A stretch of DNA of 7,989 nt, taken from an uncultured Lachnospiraceae bacterium. Lineage in GTDB: Bacteria; Bacillota; Clostridia; Lachnospirales; Lachnospiraceae. The notes beneath the pieces are model-generated. The model made no database searches, was not told where the DNA came from, and saw nothing but the letters and a program-made list of their open reading frames with translations. The stretch spans positions 1 to 7,989 of the forward strand of contig CAMWUP010000085.1 in NCBI GenBank assembly GCA_947177465.1. The letters run 5' to 3'. Shown here one piece after another: positions 1-6,298 of the stretch. The position numbers were made by a program, and so were the translations under genes. Numbering within the stretch: the first letter of the stretch is position 1; each line of letters opens with the position of its first letter.

Positions 1-249
1 TGTCCGCAGAAAAGGTACTTCTATAGTATGCGGATGTCTTGCAGGCTTATGTGTCTGTCTCTAATTTAATTATTTCCAAATTTTTTGCTCGTTTTAATTC
101 AATTTTTCAGGTGGTTTTAGTATTTTTTGTACGGTCGGGGCATCTTAGTATATGCAGAAATTTACAAAAGAAGGCAGTATTTCGGGAAAATTATATCACG
201 GACTCTTTATGGTTATACCGAATGTGCCGACGGCAAAGGAGGAAATTGT

Positions 250-462
250 GTGTATGAAAAAGAAGAGCAGCGCCTGAAGGAAAAGCTCGAGTGTGTCAGA
301 AGGTCCGGCGTCAGTCTTTATCTGGAAGGAAAGCCGGCGTCGCCGGAAGTGATTGCAGATAAATGCGTCTGTGAAGACGCCATCTATATGGCGGATTATG
401 TGCTCGACGAGGAAGGCAGATTAAAAGAGCTGCGATATGACAGAATAACGGACTGGAAGTAA
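250..462 (+). CDS. Small conserved-looking hypothetical protein, 70 aa
   Basis: I do not recognise a family. The GTG at 250 is chosen as the start because a strong Shine-Dalgarno site (AAAGGAGG, 235-242) lies 7 bases upstream. The open frame continues upstream to 127, but that part looks non-coding and would place the ribosome site inside the gene. The protein is soluble, with no signal peptide or membrane segment. It has a charged N-terminus (EKEEQRLKEKL), a middle containing LYLEGKPASPEVIADKC, and a C-terminus (DYVLDEEGRLKELRYDRI) that could form beta strands. Two cysteines sit close together in KCVCED. It lies 260 bases upstream of the GH18 gene on the same strand, but that gene has its own promoter, so a shared operon is not required. 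The reality of the gene rests on the ribosome site and the protein-like composition; its function is unknown. Confidence 0.6.
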   Translation: MYEKEEQRLKEKLECVRRSGVSLYLEGKPASPEVIADKCVCEDAIYMADYVLDEEGRLKELRYDRITDWK

Positions 463-644
463 TTGTCAGTGCCTCCAGAGTCTGTCTGGGAAGGGAAGGA
501 AGCCGGAGTAAGCGGATGCTTTTGCAGGAATGCCTCTCTGCCGTCAGCTTTTTCGGCTTCTGAACCTGAAAAGTATCTTTGCCGGCGCATGCGCTGAATG
601 GAAATATATTCATGAAATATTAAGGTATTTTGTCAAAATTGGTA

Positions 645-673
645 ATGACGAAGCAGGGATAGTTTGTTATAAT
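645..673 (+). promoter_or_regulatory. Sigma-A-type promoter of the GH18 gene
   Basis: A perfect -10 box TATAAT (668-673) stands 17 bases downstream of ATGACG (645-650), which matches four of six bases of the -35 consensus TTGACA. Transcription would start near 680, leaving about 40 bases of leader. The leader contains a ribosome site (GAAAGGAAG, 704-712) before the ATG at 723. No operator or terminator-like hairpin with a U-tract is visible around it. Confidence 0.6.
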
Positions 674-722
674 AAGGAATAAAATTGTATTTTTTGTTAC
701 ATTGAAAGGAAGCTGTTAAACC

Positions 723-2441
723 ATGAAAAAAGCCATACCGGTGTTGATTGCCATTATACTGATTATTATTATAGGAGCCGTCGCTTTCGGGGCAAAGATT
801 ATCGAGAAATACTCATACTCCCGTGAAAGAGCGGACTTATACGAATACTTTCATATTACAAAAGAGGACGAAGTGTCGATTATCCTGCAGGACGAAATGG
901 TGGAAGAGAAAGCGGTTATGAAGGATGGTGTATGCTATTTTGACCTTGCAACGGTACACCGTTACTTTAACGACAGATTCTATGTGGATTCGGTGGAGCA
1001 GCTTCTTCTCTATACGACGCCCACGGATATTATAAGGACTCCTATCGGCACCAATGCGTTTCAGGTAAACGGCGCGCCTCAGGATGCAGGATATATGCTG
1101 AGCTTTTCCCGCACCAGCGGCGACGTTACCACCTATTATATAGCGGCTGATTTTGTTAAGCAGTACACCAATTTCTACTATCAGGTGTATGAGAGCCCGC
1201 AGCGTATGCAGGTTTATACAGAGTGGGAGCAGAGGCAGGCAGCCGATATTTCCGGCAGCACGGCGGTCAGAGTGTTGGGCGGGGTAAAAAGCCCCATTTT
1301 GAGAGATTTGTCCGCCTCGGAGACCGTAATCATTCTCGACAAAATGGAGACTTGGTGCAAAATCAAGACAGAAGACGGTATTATTGGCTATGTGGAAAAT
1401 AAGTTTCTGGAAAACGAGCGGGAAGAAACGCCGGAACCGGTAACAGATGTGGTACCTCCGGTATATACCTCTCTTACAAGGGATAAGAAAATTTGTATCG
1501 GATGGCATGCTGTTGCATCTGCCGCAGGCAACGATACGCTGAATACTGTGACTGCCAATGCGGGTGCGCTGACGGTGATTGCCCCCACCTGGTTCAGTTT
1601 AAAGGACAATGAGGGCAACATCCAAAGCTTTGCTTCGTCGTCTTATGTGGATAGAGCGCACAATAAGGGGCTGGAAGTATGGGGCGTTGTAGATGATTTC
1701 AATTACCGTGCCAATACGGGTGAAGAGGTTGACGTATACACCATACTGTCCGCAACTACGACGAGGACATATCTGATAGACAGGATTATGGAGGCGGCGG
1801 CATCCTGCGGCATGGACGGCATTAACATAGACTTTGAAAACATTACCGCTGAGTCAGGGGAGCATTTTATCCAGTTTTTGCGGGAATTGTCCATAAGGTG
1901 CCGTGCAGCAGGACTGGTGCTCTCAGTTGATAATTATGTTCCATATAACTTTAATTCGTTTTATGATTTTGAAGAGCAGGGAGTGGTTGCCGACTATGTG
2001 ATTGTCATGGGATATGACGAGCATTGGGCGGGCAGTCAGGAAGCGGGTTCTGTTGCTTCTATCGATTATGTGCGGGGCGGCATTGAGCGGACTGTTGCAA
2101 ATGTACCTGCCGAAAAGGTGATTAATGCACTGCCTTTTTACACCAGATTGTGGAAGGTGGAAGGGACGACGGTTACAAGCGAGGCGTATCCGATGGCGAA
2201 TGTGGATTCGGTTTTGAACACGTATGGTATGGAAGCAGAGTGGGACGATGCAACGGGACAGAATTATGCAGAGGTTACCATAGACGGGATAAGCTATCAG
2301 ATATGGATTGAAGATTTACAGTCCATCAATGTAAAACTGAACGTGATGCAGAGTTATAATCTGGGAGGCGTTGCTGCATGGCGCCTTGGCTATGAACCCG
2401 CGGCTGTATGGGATATTATAGCCTCCTATCTGGAGCAGTAA
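723..2441 (+). CDS. Membrane-anchored GH18 glycosyl hydrolase with SH3-like domain
   Basis: Likely an extracytoplasmic wall-associated glycosidase. Residues 1-24 are a short basic start plus one hydrophobic helix (an uncleaved anchor or signal peptide). Residues 30-175 form an extracellular stalk region of unknown fold. Residues about 178-232 resemble a bacterial SH3 domain (AVRVLGG..., WCKIKTEDGIIGYV). Residues about 255-572 are a GH18 barrel. The active-site strand reads DGINIDFEN (365-373), with Asp370 and the proton-donor Glu372 present; the first Asp of the usual DxDxE centre is Asn368. MGYDEHW (429-435) and AAWRLGY (551-557) match later conserved barrel strands. This layout recalls spore or wall hydrolases of the YaaH/SleL kind, so peptidoglycan is a likelier substrate than chitin, but that is inference. 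The ATG start has a ribosome site about 10 bases upstream. A broken amidase gene follows about 100 bases downstream, suggesting a wall-hydrolase locus. Confidence 0.88.
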   Translation: MKKAIPVLIAIILIIIIGAVAFGAKIIEKYSYSRERADLYEYFHITKEDEVSIILQDEMVEEKAVMKDGVCYFDLATVHRYFNDRFYVDSVEQLLLYTTPTDIIRTPIGTNAFQVNGAPQDAGYMLSFSRTSGDVTTYYIAADFVKQYTNFYYQVYESPQRMQVYTEWEQRQAADISGSTAVRVLGGVKSPILRDLSASETVIILDKMETWCKIKTEDGIIGYVENKFLENEREETPEPVTDVVPPVYTSLTRDKKICIGWHAVASAAGNDTLNTVTANAGALTVIAPTWFSLKDNEGNIQSFASSSYVDRAHNKGLEVWGVVDDFNYRANTGEEVDVYTILSATTTRTYLIDRIMEAAASCGMDGINIDFENITAESGEHFIQFLRELSIRCRAAGLVLSVDNYVPYNFNSFYDFEEQGVVADYVIVMGYDEHWAGSQEAGSVASIDYVRGGIERTVANVPAEKVINALPFYTRLWKVEGTTVTSEAYPMANVDSVLNTYGMEAEWDDATGQNYAEVTIDGISYQIWIEDLQSINVKLNVMQSYNLGGVAAWRLGYEPAAVWDIIASYLEQ

Positions 2442-2547
2442 ACAAAAACCGTGCATGCGGGTTTGCACATGCGGATAATTTGCACATAGCATAAGAGCCG
2501 TTTCCGACTCATATATTTTGGTAAGTATGGAGTCGGGACGGATGACT

Positions 2548-2718
2548 ATGGAGCAAAAAAAGTACATAGCAGTGTATCTTGTGGCTGCAATTATTTTGGC
2601 AGTCGCAGTGCCGGCAGCAATTAGAAAAACCACAAAGGAAACTGCCGCCACAGAAGGCGTAAAAGCGGATGACAGACCCTGTGTCGTATTGGACGCGGGG
2701 CATGGCGGCGGTAAATAG
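2548..2718 (+). pseudogene. N-acetylmuramoyl-L-alanine amidase (Amidase_3), 5' fragment only
   Basis: The protein begins with MEQKKYIAVYLVAAI, a single hydrophobic N-terminal helix. A short polar linker follows, then CVVLDAGHGG. That last string is the opening strand of the Amidase_3 domain; its His is the first zinc ligand, and the motif normally continues into DPG. Here it runs into GK and a TAG stop, so about 170 residues of catalytic domain are missing. None of it is found elsewhere in the window. The product would be a 56-residue anchor peptide without activity. ATGs at 2527, 2542 and 2548 are all possible starts; 2548 is chosen because GGGA (2535-2538) lies 9 bases upstream. The break coincides with the beginning of a recombinase-bearing region, so disruption by insertion is the likely cause. 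The missing 3' part should then lie beyond the window. Confidence 0.7.
2703..2718. other. Putative host/element junction inside the amidase gene
   Basis: Homology to Amidase_3 ends within these bases (codons for HGG, then GGTAAATAG). Everything from here to the right edge is integration or resistance genes, so this is the best candidate for one attachment site of the element. Large serine recombinases typically recombine at a 2-base core within short sites and leave their own gene close to one end, as seen here. The other junction is not in the window, so the core dinucleotide cannot be read. Confidence 0.4.
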
Positions 2719-2739
2719 CGGAAATATATATCTGTCGGT

Positions 2740-2768
2740 TTATCAGACAACTGTAAATTGTATATAAG
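2740..2768 (+). promoter_or_regulatory. Possible promoter for the recombinase transcript
   Basis: TTATCA (2740-2745) and TATAAG (2763-2768) are 17 bases apart and fit a moderate sigma-A promoter. A TG dinucleotide at 2759-2760 lies just upstream of the T/A-rich -10. An AAGGAG (2773-2778) follows, but only a 29-codon TTG frame (2795-2884) could use it. The transcript would carry a 150-base leader before the small ORF at 2918. The rest of 2719-2917 shows no gene I can support. Confidence 0.3.
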
Positions 2769-2917
2769 AAACAAGGAGAAATAACAGACCTGCTTTGGGC
2801 GTCATATATGTAACCATTAAATCCCGATTTGTAAAAATGCGCAGAAAACCAAGACATACCTACAAGCACTATTCCATATACTGATGTGAAAGGTGAATTT
2901 GTTGGAGAGACAGCGCA

Positions 2918-3046
2918 TTGGAGGAGAAAGGAAAGGAAACCATATCCTATCATATCGAGAGGGAATTTTTGGAAAAGACAGATGTCTCTGAACTGATAAG
3001 GCGTATAATACAGGCGCATATAGGAGCAGAGGTGGAGAGACCGTGA
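2918..3046 (+). CDS. Small 42-aa ORF translationally coupled to the recombinase
   Basis: This frame starts at a TTG with GGAGAG (2904-2909) about 10 bases upstream. Its TGA stop (3044-3046) overlaps the recombinase GTG start (3043-3045) in a GTGA arrangement, which points to translational coupling. The peptide is charged and probably helical: YHIEREFLEKTDVSELIRR followed by IIQAHIG. It has no signal or membrane segment. I infer it is a real short gene because of the overlap, the helical periodicity and the absence of another start in frame. It could be a recombinase accessory or expression-control peptide, or the remnant of a longer gene. I do not recognise a named family. Confidence 0.5.
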   Translation: MEEKGKETISYHIEREFLEKTDVSELIRRIIQAHIGAEVERP

Positions 3047-4644
3047 AGATTTTTTTTAACGCGGCAGCCTATATCAGATTGTCCAGGGAAGACGGCGACA
3101 AAGCGGAAAGCGACAGCATAAGCAATCAGAGGAGGCTCATTGCTGATTATGTAAAAGAAAAAGAAGATTTGACGGTATATGATACCTATGTTGACGACGG
3201 ATTTTCGGGGACGGATTTTAACCGTCCATCGTTTCGGCGAATGATTAACGATATCGAAGCCGGAAAAGTGAATTGCGTGATTGTAAAGGACTTGTCCCGC
3301 TTCGGGCGTGATTATATCGATACAGGCAGATATCTGGAACGATATTTTCCGGAGAGGGACATACGTTTTATTTCTGTCACGGATAATATTGACAGTGCAA
3401 AGCAGGCGTATGATATGCTCCTGCCAATCAAGAATATTTTTAATGAGCAGTATGCAAGGGATATTTCAAAAAAAATTCATGCTGCTGTCAGGACCAAACA
3501 AAAGGCAGGGGAATTTATCGGAGCGTTTGCTTCTTATGGTTACCGGAAATCTTTGGCGGACAAAAACAGGCTGATTGTGGATGCATATGCGGCGGAGGTC
3601 GTAAGAAGAATTTTTAAGCTGTATATTCAAGGCTGCGGAAAGCTTCGCATTGCTGCCATATTAAATGAGGAGGGTATTGTCTGCCCGTCTGAATATAAAA
3701 AAATCAACGGCGAGAATTACAGGAATGCCCGCCGTCTGAATAGCACTTCTTATTGGACATATTCTACAATAAACCGTATTCTGCAGAATGAAATGTATAT
3801 TGGAAATATGGTGCAGGGCAGAAAGCATCAGCAGATGCGAAGCAGGGCAAGGACGGCAGAACGCGGTGAATGGATTGTGGTGCAGGGAACCCACGAAGCA
3901 ATCATTGATATAGATACTTGGGAAAAAACGCAGGAGCTGTTAAAGCGCAGGACGCGAAATGTTGATTTGCACAGGAACACGGCAGTCCTTGCGGGGTTTC
4001 TGAAATGCGGCGATTGTGGGAGGGCGTTGGTAAAAAAGGCATGTCAGCCGGAGCACAACGGCAAAAAAGGCGCCTCCGGCGTCAGCTATTATTGCGGGAC
4101 ATATGTGCGCTCCGGCAGGCAGTATTGTACGCCGCATAAGATTAGATACGAGACGCTGGAAAGTATCATATTGGACGATATAAAGATTGTACTGCAAAGC
4201 ATGGACAATCTGAAAGAGCTTGCAGCCGAAGGGAAAACGGGCAGCGCGACTGCACCGGATGGCAGGGAAGCTGATAAGATGAAAATGCAGGCGGAGCTTG
4301 AAAAAGTCCGAAACCTGAAAAAAGCAATCTATGAGGATTATCGGGAAGAACTAATTTCAAAAGAGGAGTTTATCTGCTACAGGCAGGACTATTGCAAAAG
4401 AGAAGAATTGCTGCAAAAGCAGTTGGTGTGCATAGGGGAAAAGATGAACAGGATTGAGGCTGACGTTTTAGACAACGTGTGGATTCAACATTTGCTTCAA
4501 TATGGAGAGATGGAAAAGCTGGATAGGGCGGTTGCAGTTGAAATGCTCCATGAAATCAAGGTGTATGAAAATCATAAAATCAAAATCACCTATAATTTTT
4601 CGGGAGAGTTATCTTTGCTTTTTTCGGATTATGCATACGGCTGA
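3043..4644 (+). CDS. Large serine recombinase (site-specific integrase/excisionase)
   Basis: A 533-residue DNA recombinase that would integrate and excise a mobile element. Residues 7-150 are the resolvase catalytic domain: nucleophile Ser14 in AAYIRLSRED, then DDGFSGTDFNRP (51-62) and VKDLSRFGRDYI (81-92), which carries the active-site arginines. Residues about 160-300 are the Recombinase domain (SYWTYSTINRILQNEMYIG). Residues 318-365 are a zinc ribbon with Cys322, Cys325, Cys351 and Cys362. Residues 410-475 are rich in Lys and Glu and probably form the coiled coil used for synapsis control. The length is normal for the TnpX/TndX-like group of Clostridia. The GTG start is supported by GGTGGAG (3031-3037), 5 bases upstream, and by the overlap with the preceding small ORF. 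No frameshift or missing catalytic residue is seen, so it looks functional. It converges with vanX, two bases away. Confidence 0.93.
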   Translation: MKIFFNAAAYIRLSREDGDKAESDSISNQRRLIADYVKEKEDLTVYDTYVDDGFSGTDFNRPSFRRMINDIEAGKVNCVIVKDLSRFGRDYIDTGRYLERYFPERDIRFISVTDNIDSAKQAYDMLLPIKNIFNEQYARDISKKIHAAVRTKQKAGEFIGAFASYGYRKSLADKNRLIVDAYAAEVVRRIFKLYIQGCGKLRIAAILNEEGIVCPSEYKKINGENYRNARRLNSTSYWTYSTINRILQNEMYIGNMVQGRKHQQMRSRARTAERGEWIVVQGTHEAIIDIDTWEKTQELLKRRTRNVDLHRNTAVLAGFLKCGDCGRALVKKACQPEHNGKKGASGVSYYCGTYVRSGRQYCTPHKIRYETLESIILDDIKIVLQSMDNLKELAAEGKTGSATAPDGREADKMKMQAELEKVRNLKKAIYEDYREELISKEEFICYRQDYCKREELLQKQLVCIGEKMNRIEADVLDNVWIQHLLQYGEMEKLDRAVAVEMLHEIKVYENHKIKITYNFSGELSLLFSDYAYG

Positions 4645-4659
4645 CGTCAGCCGTATGCA
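4632..4659. repeat. Perfect 28-bp palindrome at the recombinase/vanX convergence
   Basis: The arms tgcatacggctgac and its exact reverse complement meet with no spacer, centred between 4645 and 4646. The palindrome contains the stop codons of both convergent genes. In RNA either strand could fold into a stem of about 12 pairs with an ACGT loop. Neither side has a U-tract (the + strand continues aatcgggaag, the - strand ataatccgaaa), so it is not a classical intrinsic terminator. It could still protect 3' ends, act as a weak bidirectional terminator, or be a recombination or replication scar. Confidence 0.85.
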
Positions 4660-5261
4660 ATCGGGAAGTCAAAATAACAATCGGGATAGGGCTCGTCTTT
4701 CAGCAGATAATGCCACCACTCGTTTTCATAGGCTTCAAAGCCGCTTTGCTCCATGATGGAGCGCAGCAGTCTGCGGTGTTTGGATTCGGTGTCAGTGACA
4801 GCTTTTGAGGTATGATGGGAGCGTTCGTCCATAAAATCAAAATTGCTTCCCATAGTTACCATATCGCCGGTGTCTAACTGATAGAGGGTAAGGTCAACAG
4901 CACTTCCGCGGCTGTGGCTTGACTGTGAGGCGACGTACCCCATGGATATCATTTCCTCCCGCGCGATATTGGGATAATGTTTTTCCTTTGTGAGACCGTC
5001 TTCCGGCTGCACGGACCAGCGGAGAAAGCAATCTACAGCGCGCTGGGGGCGGTAAGCATCCCAGAGAAGCAGACCATACCCGAGACCGGCAGCCTGTTCT
5101 CTGGCCTTCAACAGCGCATTTGCCAGTTCAAAGGTTCCTACGATACGGTTGGCCTCATATCCGTTTACCGGTCTTCCGGTGAAATTATCCCATGTGGCAT
5201 ATTTCGCATCCCAGCGAATCCCTTGTACGGCTTCGTCTAAGAAAACAAATCCTTTTTCCAT
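4647..5261 (-). CDS. vanX: VanX D-Ala-D-Ala dipeptidase
   Basis: Zinc D,D-dipeptidase of the cytoplasm that hydrolyses D-Ala-D-Ala made by the host ligase, so that only D-Ala-D-Lac precursors reach the wall. Started at the ATG at 5261 it has 204 residues. Its landmarks then fall at the classical VanX positions: Arg71 (DAYRP), zinc ligands His116 and Asp123 (SSHSRGSAVDL), catalytic Glu181 and zinc ligand His184 (EWWHY). An in-frame GTG at 5270 overlaps the ligase stop. It is probably not the start, because the AGGGGG ribosome site (5270-5275), 8 bases before the ATG, includes its first base. It lies five bases after the ligase gene, as the last gene of the van operon. The family-typical ending YFDFP is followed by IAYG, whose last residues are encoded inside the palindrome. 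The enzyme appears intact. Confidence 0.95.
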   Translation of the reverse strand: MEKGFVFLDEAVQGIRWDAKYATWDNFTGRPVNGYEANRIVGTFELANALLKAREQAAGLGYGLLLWDAYRPQRAVDCFLRWSVQPEDGLTKEKHYPNIAREEMISMGYVASQSSHSRGSAVDLTLYQLDTGDMVTMGSNFDFMDERSHHTSKAVTDTESKHRRLLRSIMEQSGFEAYENEWWHYLLKDEPYPDCYFDFPIAYG

Positions 5262-5266
5262 ATGCT

Positions 5267-6298
5267 TCACCCCCTTTTTGCCAGTGAGATAAGAGAGTCT
5301 ATTATCTCAGGAATGTCGATTCCTGCGGCTTTCATCATGCGTGGATAACGGCTGTACGAGGTAAAGCCGGGAAGGGTATTGACTTCGTTGAGCACGATGC
5401 GTCCATCCTCCTGCAAAAACATATCAACACGGGCAAGTCCTCTGCAGCCGAGAGCCTGATAAATTGTCTTGGCGGTTTCTTTTAGTTCTGCCTGTTTGGC
5501 GGGAGGCAGATTTGCCGGAACGGTAAAGGTTGCGTTTTCAGACCCGTTTTCAGGAGCGGATTCCTGATGGATGCGGAAAAATCCATGGGAAAGAGTAATG
5601 GAATCTATTTCGCCGGTAATCAAAAAGCTGTAATTACCAAGCACGGCGCATCCGACTTCCATACCGGAAACGGCCTGTTCAATCAGGACTTTGCTGTCAT
5701 ATTGCAATGCGTTTTTGATGGCGGTGTCCAGTTCACTCTCGTGCTGCACCTTGCTTACGCCAAATGAGGAGCCCGAGCGTGCCGGCTTTACAAAGACCGG
5801 ATAGGCGGGGATATGGACTTCCGGCGTGTCATCAGGATGCAAAATCTGAAATGCAGGAACGGTTATGCCGGCATGTGCCGCCATTATGTAGGCAAGAGAC
5901 TTGTCCATGCAGACCGCCGAGCCTGCAATATCGCAGCCGACATAAGGAATACCGGATAATTCCAGCAAACCCTGCATAGCGCCATCTTCCCCAAATCTGC
6001 CATGCAGAACGGGAAAAACCACGTCAATATGGATTGTTCTGTATTGGTCGTTTTGAAGGGAGATAAGCCCGTGCACCGTCCTGTCAGGAGAGACTGTCGC
6101 AGGGCAGCAGTCCCCGTTCTCCCAGCCGGGGCAGGGCTTCTCGCACATCAGCCAGCTGCCGGAGCGTGTAATGCCAATATAGGTGACATCATATTTGTCT
6201 GTATTGATATATTTTGCGATTTCCTGCGCCGATTTGACAGAGACATCATGTTCTTCTGAACATCCTCCAAATAAAACGGCAATCTTAAGTTTACTCAT
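5267..6298 (-). CDS. D-alanine--D-lactate ligase (VanA/VanB/VanD type)
   Basis: ATP-grasp ligase that joins D-Ala to D-lactate, giving the depsipeptide that vancomycin binds poorly. From the ATG at 6298 it is 343 residues, the VanA length. Motifs: LFGGCSEEHDVSVKSA (9-24), ELSGIPYVGCD (113-123), MDKSLAY (131-137), VFVKPARSGSSFG (168-180), CRGLARVDMF (285-294), NEVNTLPGF (304-312). His244 in FFRIHQE (240-246) is the residue that distinguishes D-lactate-using ligases from ordinary D-Ala-D-Ala ligases. The TTG at 6316 lies within the ribosome site (GAAAGGAAAC) and is rejected. The start overlaps the vanH stop by 8 bases. By eye the sequence mixes VanA-like and VanD-like positions, so I leave the subtype letter open; it may be an unnamed type. 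All key residues are present. Confidence 0.94.
   Translation of the reverse strand: MSKLKIAVLFGGCSEEHDVSVKSAQEIAKYINTDKYDVTYIGITRSGSWLMCEKPCPGWENGDCCPATVSPDRTVHGLISLQNDQYRTIHIDVVFPVLHGRFGEDGAMQGLLELSGIPYVGCDIAGSAVCMDKSLAYIMAAHAGITVPAFQILHPDDTPEVHIPAYPVFVKPARSGSSFGVSKVQHESELDTAIKNALQYDSKVLIEQAVSGMEVGCAVLGNYSFLITGEIDSITLSHGFFRIHQESAPENGSENATFTVPANLPPAKQAELKETAKTIYQALGCRGLARVDMFLQEDGRIVLNEVNTLPGFTSYSRYPRMMKAAGIDIPEIIDSLISLAKRG

Noticed and set aside
3..34. Inverted repeat TCCGCA...TGCGGA with inner TAC...GTA at the left edge
   Set aside because: Large asymmetric bulge and no U-tract. Too weak to call a terminator or RNA element, and the context to the left is missing.
39..257. 72-codon open frame on the + strand before the first gene
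   Set aside because: Low-complexity, Phe/Arg/Cys-rich product with no ribosome site. It overlaps the well-supported ribosome site and start of the 250-462 gene.
837..1508. 223-codon open frame on the - strand inside the GH18 gene
   Set aside because: Antisense shadow. The + strand protein has a clear GH18 domain, promoter and ribosome site, while this product is Arg/His/Ile-rich without motifs.
2451..2510. Hairpins and TTGCACAT repeats between the GH18 gene and the amidase fragment, as terminator or promoter
   Set aside because: Stems are only about 5 pairs with no U-tract, and TTGCAC (2480-2485) has no -10 box at acceptable spacing.
2316..3019. Long open frames on the - strand across the amidase fragment and leader
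   Set aside because: Products are Cys/Phe/Tyr-rich with no domain and are antisense to the amidase motif and the coupled small ORF.
4632..4659. Intrinsic bidirectional terminator
   Set aside because: The stem is strong, but neither strand has a run of T after it, so it is reported as a palindrome of unknown role.
5268..5270. GTG as the vanX start, overlapping the ligase stop
   Set aside because: The AGGGGG ribosome site lies immediately upstream and includes its first base. The ATG at 5261 places all VanX catalytic residues at their classical numbers.
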